From Mycobacteriales bacterium (GTDB lineage Bacteria > Actinomycetota > Actinomycetes > Mycobacteriales > SCTD01): DNA of 42,525 bases. Location of the stretch: assembly GCA_040902655.1 (NCBI GenBank), contig JBBDWV010000011.1, positions 1-42,525 of the forward strand. Reading direction: 5' to 3'. Made by a program: the position numbers and the translations under genes. Under the pieces are notes generated by a model. The model had not been told where the DNA came from, did no database searches, and saw nothing but the letters and a program-made list of their open reading frames with translations. Positions 28,248-37,634 of the stretch are shown here, piece by piece; position 1 is the stretch's first letter; every line of letters starts with the position of its first letter.

Positions 28248-28605
28248 GTGCGTATGGCCTTCCTGTGCGGGGTCGGTGCGGGAGGAGCCTGCCAGACGTC
28301 GGTCCTCCACAGCAGCGCGCGTCCCGAGAACCAGGAGGGAGGTTCGGAGAGGGAGGGACACGTCGTGGTGGCAGGAGCCGACGACCCTGTGGACAAAGCG
28401 GGTTCCCGCAGGTCAGCGGGTGTCACCGAGTGTGGGCCGTCTGTGGACCGGCCCCCCAGGTGGCGGTGGACGGCCGTGGACGGTCGAGCAGGGGTGCAGC
28501 GTCCTCCACGGTACGAAGGGCAGTTGTCCCCAGTTGTCCACAATGTTGTCCCCATGCTGTGCAGGGAGCCGGCGGCCTCCCGCCGGCCACGGAGCCAGGC
28601 GCCGG
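28248..28605. other. oriC: replication origin between dnaN and dnaA
   Basis: A 358-bp noncoding stretch with DnaA boxes: perfect TTGTCCACA at 28534-28542 and TGTGGACAA at 28388-28396; TTGTCCCCA at 28524-28532 and 28546-28554; weaker boxes near 28303, 28442 and in the GTGGACGG repeats around 28467-28482. The cluster at 28524-28554 has regular spacing (10 and 12 bp). The dnaA-dnaN position matches known actinobacterial origins. Confidence 0.88.
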
Positions 28606-30213
28606 TCATGGCTGGCGCGACCGGGTCTTGATCCGGTTCGTCAGCTCGGCGACCTGGTTGTAGGTCGCACGGCGCTCCGGCATCTGCGCACGAATCTTGC
28701 GGTCGGCGTGAATCACCGTGGTGTGGTCCCGGCCGCCGAACATCTGCCCGATCTTGGGCAGTGAGAGATCAGTCAACTCCCGGCAGAGGTACATCGCGAT
28801 CTGCCGAGCCGTCACCAGCACGCGGGAGCGGGAGGAGCCGCACAGGTCCTCCATCGTCAGCCCGAAGTACTCGGCCGTCGCGGCCATGATCGTAGCGCCG
28901 GTGATCTCGGGCCCGCCGTCGGCCGGGATGAGGTCCTTGAGCACCACCTCGGCCAGGGACAGGTCGACGGTCTGCCGGTTCAGCGAGGCGAACGCGGTGA
29001 CGCGGATCAACGCTCCTTCGAGCTCGCGGATGTTGCGGGAGATCTTCGAGGCGATGAACTCCAGCACGTCCGGCGGTGCGGCCAGCCGGTCCTGGGCAGC
29101 CTTCTTGCGCAGGATCGCGATGCGCGTCTCGAGATCGGGCGGCTGGATGTCGGTGATCAGCCCCCACTCGAACCGGGTGCGCAGCCGGTCCTCCAGCGTC
29201 GACAGCTGCTTGGGCGGTCGGTCGGAGCTGATGACGATCTGCTTGTTGGCGTTGTGGAGGGTGTTGAAGGTGTGGAAGAACTCCTCCTGCGTCCCCTCCT
29301 TGTGCTCCAGGAACTGGATGTCGTCGACCAGCAGGATGTCCACGTCCCGGTAACGCCGGCGGAACGTCTCGGCCCGGCTGTCGCGGATCGAGTTGATGAA
29401 GTCGTTGGTGAACTCTTCCGAGCTCACGTAGCGCACCCGCGCACCGGCGAACAGGTGTTGGGCGTAGTGGCCGATCGCGTGCAGCAGGTGCGTCTTGCCG
29501 AGCCCGCTCTCGCCGTAGACGAACAGCGGGTTGTAGGCCTTGGCCGGCGCCTCGGCCACCGCGACGGCCGCAGCGTGCGCGAAGCGGTTGGAGGCGCCGA
29601 TGACGAAGGTGTCGAACGCGTACTTCGGGTTCAGCCGGGCCGGCTCGGGCGGTCGCCCCACGTCGGCCCCGGGCAGCCGGCCAGGAAACGGCCGTACATT
29701 GTCCCGAGCCTGCGGAACCTCGCCGTGGCGCTCGGTACCGTAGGCGGTGTCGTACGGCGCATCCTGTGCGGTGTACGGCGGCTGGTCACGTGGGTCGGCA
29801 GGGAACGGCCGGGGGTCCTCGTGGGCTCTGTCGTACGGAACCGGGGCGACGCTGCCGTCCACCGGCGGCCGCTCCGGCACGGGCGCCACGGCGGGTGGCG
29901 GCTGCACGGTCACCGCGACCCGGATGTCGCGGCCGTAGGCCGCGGACAGCGCCTGCGCGATGAGTGGCCGCAGCCGGGTGTCCAGCACGTCCTTGGCGAA
30001 CTCGTTGGGGGCCGCCAGCAAGGCGGTGTCCTCGACCAGGCCGAGTGGGCGGGTGAGCCCGAGCCAGGCGCGGTGCTGTGGCGACAGGGCACCGTCGGCC
30101 AGGATCGCGATCGCTCGGGTCCAGATCGCCTCGAGCTCGACCGGCGCAGCAGTCTTCTCAGGCGGGTCGGTGGGTGTCATTCCCAGGGGGGCGCCGGGTT
30201 CGGGGTCGGTCAC
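28606..30213 (-). CDS. dnaA: DnaA: chromosomal replication initiator
   Basis: A 535-aa AAA+ initiator. Domain I (about 18-100), a Pro-rich linker (about 100-205), AAA+ domain with Walker [18 protein letters not shown], Walker [12 protein letters not shown] and sensor SSDRPPKQL, and the C-terminal DNA-binding domain with the DnaA signature near [16 protein letters not shown] place the start at GTG 30213 ([12 protein letters not shown]), preceded by GAGGGA; ATG 30180 is an alternative. The protein ends [12 protein letters not shown]. Confidence 0.97.
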   Translation of the reverse strand: MTDPEPGAPLGMTPTDPPEKTAAPVELEAIWTRAIAILADGALSPQHRAWLGLTRPLGLVEDTALLAAPNEFAKDVLDTRLRPLIAQALSAAYGRDIRVAVTVQPPPAVAPVPERPPVDGSVAPVPYDRAHEDPRPFPADPRDQPPYTAQDAPYDTAYGTERHGEVPQARDNVRPFPGRLPGADVGRPPEPARLNPKYAFDTFVIGASNRFAHAAAVAVAEAPAKAYNPLFVYGESGLGKTHLLHAIGHYAQHLFAGARVRYVSSEEFTNDFINSIRDSRAETFRRRYRDVDILLVDDIQFLEHKEGTQEEFFHTFNTLHNANKQIVISSDRPPKQLSTLEDRLRTRFEWGLITDIQPPDLETRIAILRKKAAQDRLAAPPDVLEFIASKISRNIRELEGALIRVTAFASLNRQTVDLSLAEVVLKDLIPADGGPEITGATIMAATAEYFGLTMEDLCGSSRSRVLVTARQIAMYLCRELTDLSLPKIGQMFGGRDHTTVIHADRKIRAQMPERRATYNQVAELTNRIKTRSRQP

Positions 30214-30688
30214 GCAGTTCCCTCGGCTCGGAGCGGTCCGGCCGGCCGGGTGGGCGGTCGGGGCGGTGCTCCTCGCGGGGCCCGCCAAGGTCGACCCTGC
30301 CCTTCGGTGCCCGCGCTGTCCACAGCACTGTCCACAACCTGTGGAGGCGCCGTGGGGACGACCGAACACACGACGCCCGGGGGACCGTCTGCGCAGACCC
30401 CCCTCGCCCGCAGGACCGTGACGCCGGCCGCTGCGACCACGGGGGCCGGGCAGCCGGTTCGAGGAGGACCGGCGCGGGGACGCTAACAGCAGCACGCACC
30501 GGCTGCAAGACACATCACGGAACTCCTACGCAGCCCCACGGCGTGTCCCCGCTGGCTTGTTTGACCCTTCCGCGGGGTGTCCGTACCTTGGAGGCCGTCT
30601 GTGCCCGCGCCAGGACCGTTCTTCGCACCGGTCCCGCTCCCGCGTGCATCCCCGCGGACCCCCGTCCTCCCCGAGAGCGAGCCCCGTC
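30214..30688. other. dnaA-rpmH divergent intergenic region with DnaA boxes
   Basis: A 475-bp gap. DnaA-box-like CTGTCCACA occurs at 30316-30324 and 30328-30336, and a weak TGTGGAGGC at 30340-30348, about 100-135 bp upstream of the dnaA start; this suits DnaA autoregulation or an extended origin. The rpmH promoter is at 30561-30589. No coding gene is evident. Confidence 0.65.
30561..30589 (+). promoter_or_regulatory. rpmH promoter
   Basis: -35 TTGACC (30561-30566), 17-bp spacer, and -10 TACCTT (30584-30589), a good fit to the housekeeping sigma consensus. It leaves a leader of about 90 nt before the rpmH GTG at 30689. Confidence 0.7.
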
Positions 30689-30826
30689 GTGAGCAAGCGC
30701 ACCTTCCAGCCGAACAACCGCCGTCGTGCGAAGACCCACGGCTTCCGGCTGCGCATGCGGACCCGCGCCGGCCGCGCCATCCTCGCCGGCCGTCGGCGCA
30801 AGGGCCGCAACGAGCTGTCTGCCTGA
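30689..30826 (+). CDS. rpmH: RpmH: 50S ribosomal protein L34
   Basis: A 45-aa highly basic protein: [19 protein letters not shown], then [26 protein letters not shown], a full match to L34. GTG start. First gene of the plus-strand run on the right side of the origin, with a strong promoter upstream and rnpA 32 nt downstream. Confidence 0.98.
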   Translation: MSKRTFQPNNRRRAKTHGFRLRMRTRAGRAILAGRRRKGRNELSA

Positions 30827-30858
30827 GCCGGTCCACCGGCCCGGCCGGGAGGCGCGTC

Positions 30859-31242
30859 GTGCTGTCGAAGCCGCATCGGCTGCGCTTCTCCACCGACTTC
30901 CGCGAGGTCGTGCGTCGGGGCCGGCGGGCATCCCGGCCGCTGCTGACCGTGCATGTACTCAGGGGAGACGCCGTGCGCCCGGGGCCAGCACCAGCCGGCT
31001 CCGGGGAGGCGCCGACGCGCGCCGGGCTGGTCGTCGGCAAGGCGGTCGGCGGGTCGGTCGTCCGCTCCCGCACCGCCCGCCGGCTACGCCACCTGCTGCG
31101 CGACCGGGTCGTGACGCTGCCCGCCGGCTCACGGGTGGTCGTCCGCGCGGCTCCGGCGGCGGGCGCGGCGCCGAGCCGGGCGCTGGCGGCCGACCTCGAT
31201 GCCGCCCTCGCCTCGGCCTCCCGGCCGCGGAGCCGGCGGTGA
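30859..31242 (+). CDS. rnpA: RnpA: ribonuclease P protein component
   Basis: A 127-aa basic protein that assists the RNase P RNA in tRNA 5' processing. Begins [21 protein letters not shown]; the central motif is [29 protein letters not shown]. The usual RNR core (VRNR) here reads VRSR. GTG start; the stop overlaps the yidD GTG by 4 nt (GTGA). Confidence 0.93.
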   Translation: MLSKPHRLRFSTDFREVVRRGRRASRPLLTVHVLRGDAVRPGPAPAGSGEAPTRAGLVVGKAVGGSVVRSRTARRLRHLLRDRVVTLPAGSRVVVRAAPAAGAAPSRALAADLDAALASASRPRSRR

Positions 31243-31589
31243 GTCCGCCGGCTGTCAGCCCCGCGGCGAGCCCCGGTCGGCGACACGCCGTCAGTCCGCC
31301 GGCCCGGCTGCTGCTGGTCCTGCTGCAGTTCTACCGCCGCGCGATCAGCCCGCTGATCGGCCCCCGGTGCCGCTTCGCCCCCAGTTGCAGCGCCTACGGT
31401 GTGCAGGCCGTCCTCGGCCACGGGGCGCTGCGCGGGAGCTGGCTGACGTTGCGCCGGCTGGCCCGCTGCCAGCCGTTCCATCCCGGCGGGCACGATCCCG
31501 TACCGCCGGCTCGTCCCACATGCGCGACCATGGACTCTGCCGCTGTCCCTCACCGCGCGACCGATGCCCCGGAGCAGACCTGTGCTTGA
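31239..31589 (+). CDS. yidD: YidD: membrane protein insertion efficiency factor
   Basis: A 116-aa protein. The core about 25-95 shows [33 protein letters not shown] and [16 protein letters not shown], diagnostic of YidD (DUF37). The C-terminal about 20 residues are low-complexity. GTG start in a 4-nt overlap with rnpA; the 3' end overlaps yidC by 8 nt. Confidence 0.93.
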   Translation: MSPPAVSPAASPGRRHAVSPPARLLLVLLQFYRRAISPLIGPRCRFAPSCSAYGVQAVLGHGALRGSWLTLRRLARCQPFHPGGHDPVPPARPTCATMDSAAVPHRATDAPEQTCA

Positions 31590-32649
31590 CGCCCTCGCCA
31601 GTCCCGTCGGCCAGCTGCTGGCGCTCATCCACTCCGGGCTGGTGGCGCTCGGCCTGGACTCCGCCAGCGGCTGGGCCTGGGGCCTGGCGATCGTGCTGCT
31701 CACGGTGACGGTGCGCCTCGCGCTGTTCCCACTGTTCGTCAAGCAGATCAAGAGCCAGCGCCGCATGCAGGAGCTCGCGCCGAAGGTCAAGGAGCTGCAG
31801 AAGCTCCACAAGGGCGACCGCGAGACGCTCAACGTAGAGATGATGAAGCTCTACAAGGAGAACAACGCCAACCCGATCTCGGGCTGCCTGCCGCTGCTGT
31901 TGCAGCTGCCGGTGTTCTTCGCCCTGTTCACTGTCATCCGCAACTTCAAGACCGATGCCAACGCGATGTACGGCTTGACCTCCCAGCAGCTGCGGGAGGG
32001 TGCGGCGGCCCAGGTGCTCGGCGCACCGATCAGTGCCGCCTTCAACAGCCCGGCGTCGTTGATCTCCGAGCTGGGGGCCAACCACACCACGGTCCGCATC
32101 GTGGCGTTCCTCATGGTCATCGGGATGGGTGCGTCCACCTTCTGGACGCAGCGACAGCTGATGGCCCGCGCCGGTACGACCGACCCGCAGCAGGTCATGG
32201 TCCAGAAGCTGCTGCTGTACGTCCTGCCGCTGTCCTTCGCCGTCTCCGGCGTCTTCTTCCCTATCGGCGTCCTGCTCTACTGGCTGACCACCAACGTCTG
32301 GTCGATGGGCCAGCAGGCGTGGGTCATCAAGCGGATGCCGCCGGTCAATCTCAATCCGGGCAAGCCCGGCCTCGTGGAGGCGACCACCCCCCCGAAGGGC
32401 AAGATCGACGGGAAGCGGACCGGCAAGGCCGCGGACCGGAACGCTCAGGACGACGCCGGAAAGAACAACGACAAGGACGTTGCGCAGGCGAACGGCAGCG
32501 CGGCGGCCGACGTGCCCGGGCCAGGCACGGTGCCCGCAGCCGTCGGCGGTCGGGCCACCACTGCATCCCGCAAGACCGCCGTGGCGCCGACCGGCCGTCG
32601 TCCGGCCGGCAGCCGCAAGAACAAGAGCCGGCGCGGCGGCCGGCGCTAG
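31582..32649 (+). CDS. yidC: YidC: membrane protein insertase
   Basis: A 355-aa membrane insertase (Oxa1 family). About five transmembrane segments including residues about 30-50 ([20 protein letters not shown]), the hydrophilic groove residue in VTVRLALFP, and [20 protein letters not shown]. The C-terminus is a basic, Lys/Arg/Gly-rich tail ending [11 protein letters not shown], which may bind ribosomes. Start at GTG 31582 with GGAG upstream; ATG 31564 would be 6 codons longer without a better ribosome site. Confidence 0.95.
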   Translation: MLDALASPVGQLLALIHSGLVALGLDSASGWAWGLAIVLLTVTVRLALFPLFVKQIKSQRRMQELAPKVKELQKLHKGDRETLNVEMMKLYKENNANPISGCLPLLLQLPVFFALFTVIRNFKTDANAMYGLTSQQLREGAAAQVLGAPISAAFNSPASLISELGANHTTVRIVAFLMVIGMGASTFWTQRQLMARAGTTDPQQVMVQKLLLYVLPLSFAVSGVFFPIGVLLYWLTTNVWSMGQQAWVIKRMPPVNLNPGKPGLVEATTPPKGKIDGKRTGKAADRNAQDDAGKNNDKDVAQANGSAAADVPGPGTVPAAVGGRATTASRKTAVAPTGRRPAGSRKNKSRRGGRR

Positions 32650-32688
32650 CCTGCCTCCCGCGCTCCCGCCCCCTGCAGAAGGACACCC

Positions 32689-33189
32689 GTGACCGACCCC
32701 GACACCGCCGAGAACCCCACCGGCCAGGACCTGCTCGTCCGCGAGGGCGACATCGCCGGCGACTACCTCGAGCGCCTGCTGGACATCGCCGATGTCGACG
32801 GTGACATCGACATGGACGTCGAGGGTGAGCGTGCCGTCGTCGCGATCGTCGGCGACGGTCTGGACGCCCTGGTGGGCCAGAACGGCGTCGTGCTCGAGGC
32901 CGTGCAGGAACTCACCCGCCTCGCCGTCGTGCGCGAGACCGGTGTCCGCAGTCGGCTCATGCTCGACATCGGCGGCTGGCGCGCCGCCCGCAAGGACGAG
33001 CTGACCACCGTCGGCACGCGGGCTGCCCAGCGCTGCCTGGAGTCCGGCGAGCGGGTGCGGCTCGCCCCCATGACCCCGTTCGAGCGCAAGGTGGTGCACG
33101 ACGCCGTGGCCGCGGTCGACGGTGTCGTCAGCGAGTCGGAGGGCGTGGAACCCGAGCGCCGCGTGGTGGTCCTGCCCGCCGGCAGCTGA
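32689..33189 (+). CDS. khpB/jag: KhpB/Jag: KH and R3H RNA-binding protein
   Basis: A 166-aa cytoplasmic RNA-binding protein. Residues about 25-90 hold a KH-type segment with LVGQNGVVLEAVQELTRLAV; the C-terminal R3H domain (about 100-165) contains APMTPFERKVVHDAVAAVDGVVSESEGVEPERRVVV. The N-terminal acidic stretch is unremarkable. GTG start with AAGGA upstream; the stop overlaps rsmG by one base (TGATG). Confidence 0.95.
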   Translation: MTDPDTAENPTGQDLLVREGDIAGDYLERLLDIADVDGDIDMDVEGERAVVAIVGDGLDALVGQNGVVLEAVQELTRLAVVRETGVRSRLMLDIGGWRAARKDELTTVGTRAAQRCLESGERVRLAPMTPFERKVVHDAVAAVDGVVSESEGVEPERRVVVLPAGS

Positions 33190-33899
33190 TGAGCACGCCC
33201 GCCTCCAGCCTCGCCCCCGAACTCGCGCCGCCCGCTCCGGCGCCGCCCGCTCCGGCGTCGGCCGTCGGCGTCTTCGGCGACGCCCTGCCGGTCCTGCAGG
33301 CGTACGCCGCGCTGCTCGCGGGGCCGGGTGTCCAGCGGGGCCTACTCGGTCCGCGGGAGGCCCCGCGGCTGTGGGAGCGGCACCTGCTCAACTGCGCCGG
33401 CCTGGCCGAACTGCTCGAGCCGGGCACGGTCGTGGCCGACGTCGGCTCCGGCGCGGGGCTGCCCGGGATCGTGCTCGCGGCGTTGCGGCCGGACGTCACG
33501 GTCCTGCTCGTGGAGCCGCTGCTACGTCGCGCCACGTTCCTCGAACAGGTCGTCGCCGAGCTGGCCCTGCGCACGGCTGTGGTACGGCGGGCACGCGCGG
33601 AGGAGCTGGCCGGCACGCTGCTCGTCGACGCCGTCGTGGCCCGGGCGGTCGCCCCGCTCGACCGGCTCGCGGGCTGGTCCCTGCCGCTGCTGCACCCCGG
33701 TGGCCGGCTGCTCGCACTCAAGGGCGAGCGGGCCGACAGCGAGCTGGCCTCCTCCGGCGCTGCTCTGCAGAAGGCCGGCGCCGTCTCCGCCCAGGTGGTG
33801 GTCGTCGGCGACCCGGAGCAGCAGACTGCTGCCCGGGTCGTCGTGGTCACCCGCGGCAGGACGGCAGCCGTCCCGGCGACGAAGCGGGCGCGCCGGTGA
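33189..33899 (+). CDS. rsmG: RsmG: 16S rRNA (guanine-527 N7)-methyltransferase
   Basis: A 236-aa SAM-dependent methyltransferase (GidB). The N-terminus is Ala/Pro-rich (APPAPAPPAPAS). Conserved: LWERHLLNCAGL, VADVGSGAGLPGIVLA (SAM motif I), VEPLLRRATFLEQV, and VVARAVAPLDRLAGWSLPLL. Overlaps khpB by one base and parA by 4 nt. Inactivation of this family confers low-level streptomycin resistance in other bacteria. Confidence 0.95.
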   Translation: MSTPASSLAPELAPPAPAPPAPASAVGVFGDALPVLQAYAALLAGPGVQRGLLGPREAPRLWERHLLNCAGLAELLEPGTVVADVGSGAGLPGIVLAALRPDVTVLLVEPLLRRATFLEQVVAELALRTAVVRRARAEELAGTLLVDAVVARAVAPLDRLAGWSLPLLHPGGRLLALKGERADSELASSGAALQKAGAVSAQVVVVGDPEQQTAARVVVVTRGRTAAVPATKRARR

Positions 33900-35212
33900 G
33901 CGGGCTGGGCTGGCCGGGTCGCGGTCGGCGCGGCGCGCACGGTGGAGGTGCCGCGTCCTCGGCCGGGCTGGGCTGGCCCGGCCGCCGCAGCGGAGAGCCG
34001 GAAGGTGGGCAGCCCACGTCCACGGTGCCGGTCGAGCAGGTGCTCCCCGCTCCAGCGCGTGAGGACGAGCCGGTCGTGCCGGCTCCGCCCCGCGAAGACG
34101 AGCCGGTCGTGCCGGCCCCGTCCACTGTCGAGCCCAGCACTGCGGCACCCGCGTTGAGCACCGACACGGCCGACGCCCCCACTGCGCCGAGCCAGCGCAC
34201 CGTGGCCGCCCCCGCTGCGCCGGCCCCCGCTGCACCGGCCCCCGCTGCGCCGGCCCCCGCTGCAGCCCCGGAACTCGCGCCGGCCGAGCGGGTACGGGCC
34301 TCCCTGCGCGAGGACGCCGCCGGCGATGACCTGCCGATCGGCGCGCAGGCCGCTGCCGCTGTGCGCGCCCTGAACCCCAGCGGCCGGCACAACTTCCCCA
34401 AGCCGGCCCAGCGACGTGTTCTCACGATCGCCAACCAGAAGGGCGGCGTCGGGAAGACCACCACGACCGTCAACCTCGCCGCGGCGCTCGCCCTGCACGG
34501 CGCGAAGGTCCTCGTCATCGACCTGGACCCGCAGGGCAACTGCTCGACCGGGCTCGGGGTCGAGCACCGGTCGGGGACGCCGAACGTCTACGACGTCCTG
34601 ATCGACGGCGCACCGATCGCCGAGATCCTGCAGCCGGCCGAGGGCGTGCCCAACCTGCTCGTCGTGCCCGCGACCATCGATCTGGCCGGCGCGGAGATCG
34701 AGCTGGTCAGCGTCGTCGCGCGGGAGTCGCGGCTCAAGGGTGCGATCGAGCAGTACTGCGAGGGGCCGGGAGGCGAGGACCTGGACTACGTACTGGTCGA
34801 CTGTCCGCCTTCGCTGGGGCTGCTGACCGTCAATGCGCTGGTCGCGACGTCGGAGGTGCTGATCCCGATCCAGTGTGAGTACTACGCGCTCGAGGGGCTG
34901 GGGCAGCTGCTCAAGAACGTCGAGCTCGTCCGTGCGCACCTCAACCGGAGTCTGCACGTGTCGACCATCCTGTTGACGATGTACGACGCCCGCACCCGGC
35001 TGGCCGACCAGGTCGCCCAGGAGGTCCGCAACCACTTCGGTGCGACCGTGCTGTCCGCCACCATCCCGCGCAGCGTGCGGGTGTCGGAGGCGCCCGGCTA
35101 CGGCCAGTCCGTCGTCACCTACGACCCCGGCTCGCGCGGGTCGCTGGCCTATCTCGAAGCGGCCCGCGAGATCGCCGAGCGCGGTTCGGCCGCGAAGGAG
35201 AGCACGCCGTGA
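33896..35212 (+). CDS. parA: ParA: chromosome partitioning ATPase
   Basis: A 438-aa deviant-Walker ATPase that moves ParB-parS complexes. The ATPase domain starts near residue 175 with [21 protein letters not shown], followed by [31 protein letters not shown] and [13 protein letters not shown]. The first about 170 residues form a disordered extension with duplicated LGWPGR and EDEPVVPAP units and an APAAP repeat. GTG 33896 overlaps the rsmG stop; a start nearer the ATPase domain cannot be excluded. Confidence 0.93.
   Translation: MSGLGWPGRGRRGAHGGGAASSAGLGWPGRRSGEPEGGQPTSTVPVEQVLPAPAREDEPVVPAPPREDEPVVPAPSTVEPSTAAPALSTDTADAPTAPSQRTVAAPAAPAPAAPAPAAPAPAAAPELAPAERVRASLREDAAGDDLPIGAQAAAAVRALNPSGRHNFPKPAQRRVLTIANQKGGVGKTTTTVNLAAALALHGAKVLVIDLDPQGNCSTGLGVEHRSGTPNVYDVLIDGAPIAEILQPAEGVPNLLVVPATIDLAGAEIELVSVVARESRLKGAIEQYCEGPGGEDLDYVLVDCPPSLGLLTVNALVATSEVLIPIQCEYYALEGLGQLLKNVELVRAHLNRSLHVSTILLTMYDARTRLADQVAQEVRNHFGATVLSATIPRSVRVSEAPGYGQSVVTYDPGSRGSLAYLEAAREIAERGSAAKESTP
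34208..34267 (+). repeat. 15-bp tandem repeat in the parA 5' region
   Basis: Four tandem copies of a 15-bp unit (GCCCCCGCTGCGCCG and close variants) encoding APAAP repeats in the disordered N-terminal extension of ParA. The unit length keeps the frame. Confidence 0.85.
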
Positions 35213-36189
35213 CCACGCCACCGCTGCGCCGGACCGGTGGGCTCGGTCGTGGCCTCGGAGCCCTCATCCCGACGGGCCCGACCCACGAGCAGCCCGGCGA
35301 GGCCCCGGAGGAGGTCTCCGGCGCGCGTTTCGCCGAGCTGCCACTGGACCGCATCACGCCGAACCCGCTGCAGCCGCGCTCCCACTTCGATCCGGAGGCG
35401 CTGGCCGAACTGGTGACCTCGATCCGCGAGGTCGGGCTGTTGCAGCCCGTCGTTGTCCGCGAGGTCGATGCCGACGAGAGCGGCCCGCGCTACGAGCTCG
35501 TCATGGGCGAGCGGCGGTGGCGCGCGTCGCAGGAGGCGGGCACCGGCACCATCCCGGCGATCGTGAGGGACACCTCCGACGACGACATGCTGCGCGACGC
35601 GCTGCTGGAGAACCTGCACCGCCAGCAGCTCAACCCCCTCGAGGAGGCGGCGGCCTACCAGCAGCTGCTGCACGAGTTCGGGGCGACGCACGAGGAGTTG
35701 GCGCTGCGGATCGGCCGCTCACGCCCGCAGATTTCCAACACGATCCGGCTGCTGCAGCTGCCGGCGCCGGTGCAGCGCCGGGTGGCCGCCGGCGTCCTCT
35801 CGGCCGGGCACGCCCGGGCGATCCTCGGCCTGCCGACGGCGGAGGCGCAGGAGGAGATGGCGACCCGCGCCGTCGCCGAAGGCATGAGCGTGCGGGGCGT
35901 GGAGGAGGCGGTGCAGCTCGCGCAGCCGACCGCCGACCCGGCTGCGCCACGGCCGAAGCGGCGGCGACCGGTGCCGCAGGGGTTGGTCGAGCTGGCCGAC
36001 CGGCTGTCGGACCGCTTCGAGACGCGGGTCAAGGTCGACATGGGCCGGGCCAAGGGCAAGGTCACCATCGAGTTCGCCACCCTGGACGACCTGCACCGGA
36101 TCGTCGCGATGATCGACACCGAGCCGGGTGCTGACCAGCCGGGTGCCGACCAGCCGGGTGCCGCCGAGCCGCCCCCGGCCAGCAGCTGA
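35209..36189 (+). CDS. parB: ParB: chromosome partitioning CTPase and parS-binding protein
   Basis: A 326-aa protein. N-terminus [23 protein letters not shown]-binding motif [33 protein letters not shown]; helix-turn-helix [23 protein letters not shown]-terminal dimerisation region about 240-310. Starts at GTG in a 4-nt overlap with parA. The C-terminus has a repeated DQPGA motif. Its stop codon is the first three bases of a 64-bp inverted-repeat element. Confidence 0.96.
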   Translation: MTTPPLRRTGGLGRGLGALIPTGPTHEQPGEAPEEVSGARFAELPLDRITPNPLQPRSHFDPEALAELVTSIREVGLLQPVVVREVDADESGPRYELVMGERRWRASQEAGTGTIPAIVRDTSDDDMLRDALLENLHRQQLNPLEEAAAYQQLLHEFGATHEELALRIGRSRPQISNTIRLLQLPAPVQRRVAAGVLSAGHARAILGLPTAEAQEEMATRAVAEGMSVRGVEEAVQLAQPTADPAAPRPKRRRPVPQGLVELADRLSDRFETRVKVDMGRAKGKVTIEFATLDDLHRIVAMIDTEPGADQPGADQPGAAEPPPASS

Positions 36190-36250
36190 TCAACGCCGTG
36201 GTTCCGCACTTTTCCGGGCGGCAAAATGTGCGTAAGTGCCGCGTTGATCA
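36187..36250. repeat. 64-bp inverted-repeat element A, after parB
   Basis: Begins TGATCAACGC (which includes the parB stop) and ends GCGTTGATCA, a perfect 10-bp terminal inverted repeat. Inside, CGCACTTTT pairs with AAAATGTGCG around a 9-nt loop. It is exactly the same length as element B at 37488-37551 and shares its termini and a GGCAAAA...TGCG core. Confidence 0.8.
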
Positions 36251-36337
36251 AGCCGCGAGCCGCTCCGATCCCACCGTTGTGCTCGGCGGATCGACCCGCA
36301 GACACGTATGCACCTCTGGACGTCCGCCATCGAGTAC

Positions 36338-36354
36338 ACCCTGCGATGCAGGGT
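36338..36354 (-). terminator. Hairpin at the 3' end of the nuclease gene
   Basis: ACCCTGC-GAT-GCAGGGT, a perfect 7-bp stem with 3-nt loop, ending at the stop codon of the minus-strand gene. An outer GTAC/GTAC pair extends it. No U-run. Confidence 0.5.
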
Positions 36355-37328
36355 CAGTACAGGAGGGGTCCGCGCGGGCTGACGGTGAGCCCGGGTAGCT
36401 CGGGCTGAGCGAGCCGGGTGCGCGGGCGGGCATACGACAGCAGGTGCCCGGCGGCCTCGGCGATGTCCGCACGGATCCGTCGCACGCTCAGGTGGACCAG
36501 CTCCACCCCCGTGGCGCCCGTCATCCGCTCGTGCCTGTCGTACGTCGACTCGGTGTCGTCCTCGGTGCCGTGCCGCTCCTGGCTCTCCACCTCTCCCCCC
36601 ACGCCGAGGCCGAGGAACCAGATGTCCGGCGAGCCGAGGAACCGGCCGTCGAGCAGCACGTCCGGATTGACGTAGAAGGGCACGCCGCAGCCGATGAGCT
36701 CGTCGACCAGCTCCGCCTCCGGGGGACTGGCCGCCCCACGGCGGGCGTCCTGGAGGGCGCGGCGGGTCGACCCGGAGCCGTTGCGCTGGGTCGTCGCGAG
36801 CACCTGCTCCAGATCCTCGACCGAGGCCCAGTTGTCTGCGACCGCCCCGAGGAGCACGCCCCGGACGTCACGCAAGTGCTCCGTCTCCCGGCAGGCGTCG
36901 ATGACCGCGCGCTCCACCGGAGCCAGCGCCAGGCCCGCCCGGCACCAGGTCTCCAGCGACTCCAGCTCCTGCGTCCGGCGCAGGACGAGGCGCCCACTGC
37001 TACGGGTCCGCAGGTCGGGAGGAACGAGCGCCAGGACCCGCGACGAGTTCGGCAGCCAACGCAGGCCGAGCTCCGACAGGACCGCGAGGCCGGACAGCAC
37101 CATGCGTCCGTGCACGAGGCGGTGGGCGGCGTGGCCGAGATCCAGGTAGGTGAGCGGCCGAGGATGGGTGACGTAGACGCCGCGGACCGGCCGCTGCCAG
37201 TGCCCCGCGCGGACCTGACGCTCCGCCACTCGCGGATCACGACCGGCGATCAGCAACTCGGCAGTCGTGATGATCCCGCGCATCGCACGGGCACGGTCCC
37301 CGATGGCGTCGATCTCGCGGCTGCCCAC
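36354..37328 (-). CDS. AbiEi-like winged-helix plus DUF559/Vsr-like nuclease-domain protein
   Basis: A 324-aa protein. The N-terminal about 80 residues (RGIITTAELLIAGRDPRVAERQVRAGHWQRPVRGVYV) resemble the winged-helix domain of AbiEi-type antitoxins. The C-terminal about 100 residues resemble a DUF559/Vsr endonuclease fold: PDIWFLGLGVGGEVESQERH (acidic, E-x-Q-like active site), then a stretch containing MTGATGVELVHLSVRRI. Function unknown. GTG start 37328 without a clear ribosome site; ATG 37283 is an alternative. It sits alone on the minus strand between two 64-bp inverted-repeat elements. Confidence 0.72.
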   Translation of the reverse strand: MGSREIDAIGDRARAMRGIITTAELLIAGRDPRVAERQVRAGHWQRPVRGVYVTHPRPLTYLDLGHAAHRLVHGRMVLSGLAVLSELGLRWLPNSSRVLALVPPDLRTRSSGRLVLRRTQELESLETWCRAGLALAPVERAVIDACRETEHLRDVRGVLLGAVADNWASVEDLEQVLATTQRNGSGSTRRALQDARRGAASPPEAELVDELIGCGVPFYVNPDVLLDGRFLGSPDIWFLGLGVGGEVESQERHGTEDDTESTYDRHERMTGATGVELVHLSVRRIRADIAEAAGHLLSYARPRTRLAQPELPGLTVSPRGPLLY

Positions 37329-37487
37329 GGGGGCAGTGCAGCGGTCGTCGGGCGCCCGCGGAAGGCACCGCCAGGAGTCTGTGGATCGATCTTCGGAGGC
37401 GGCGGATCTCGTGGGTGGTTGTGGACGAGCGGCTGAGGGTGGTGGGTGCCCGACCCCCCGGGATGCTCGTCGTCGTGACCCCGCGCG

Positions 37488-37551
37488 TGATCAACGCCGT
37501 ACTTGCACAGCTCTCGGGTGGGCAAAACATGCGGGAGTACGGCGTTGATCA
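37488..37551. repeat. 64-bp inverted-repeat element B, upstream of the nuclease gene
   Basis: Arms TGATCAACGCCGTACT (37488-37503) and AGTACGGCGTTGATCA (37536-37551) are perfectly complementary over 16 bp around a 32-nt centre. The first 13 bases, the GGCAAAA core and the last GCGTTGATCA match element A. Confidence 0.85.
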
Positions 37552-37570
37552 AGGAGTGGGGGCGACGGGT

Positions 37571-37634
37571 CCACCGAGAACTCAGCGGCGGGCGACAAGG
37601 CCGCCGGGAAACTCCACCGGGAGCTCAGCGGCGG
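37571..37634. repeat. Short direct repeat at the ddl 3' end
   Basis: CCACCGAGAACTCAGCGGCGG (37571-37591) is followed 43 bp on by CCACCGGGAGCTCAGCGGCGG (37614-37634), 19 of 21 matching. The second copy contains the ddl stop codon (37625-37627), so the first is probably a duplicated 3' end. Confidence 0.6.

Noticed and set aside
34208-34267. Regular repeats that might suggest a CRISPR array
   Set aside because: A 15-bp coding tandem repeat inside parA, without spacers; no cas genes anywhere.
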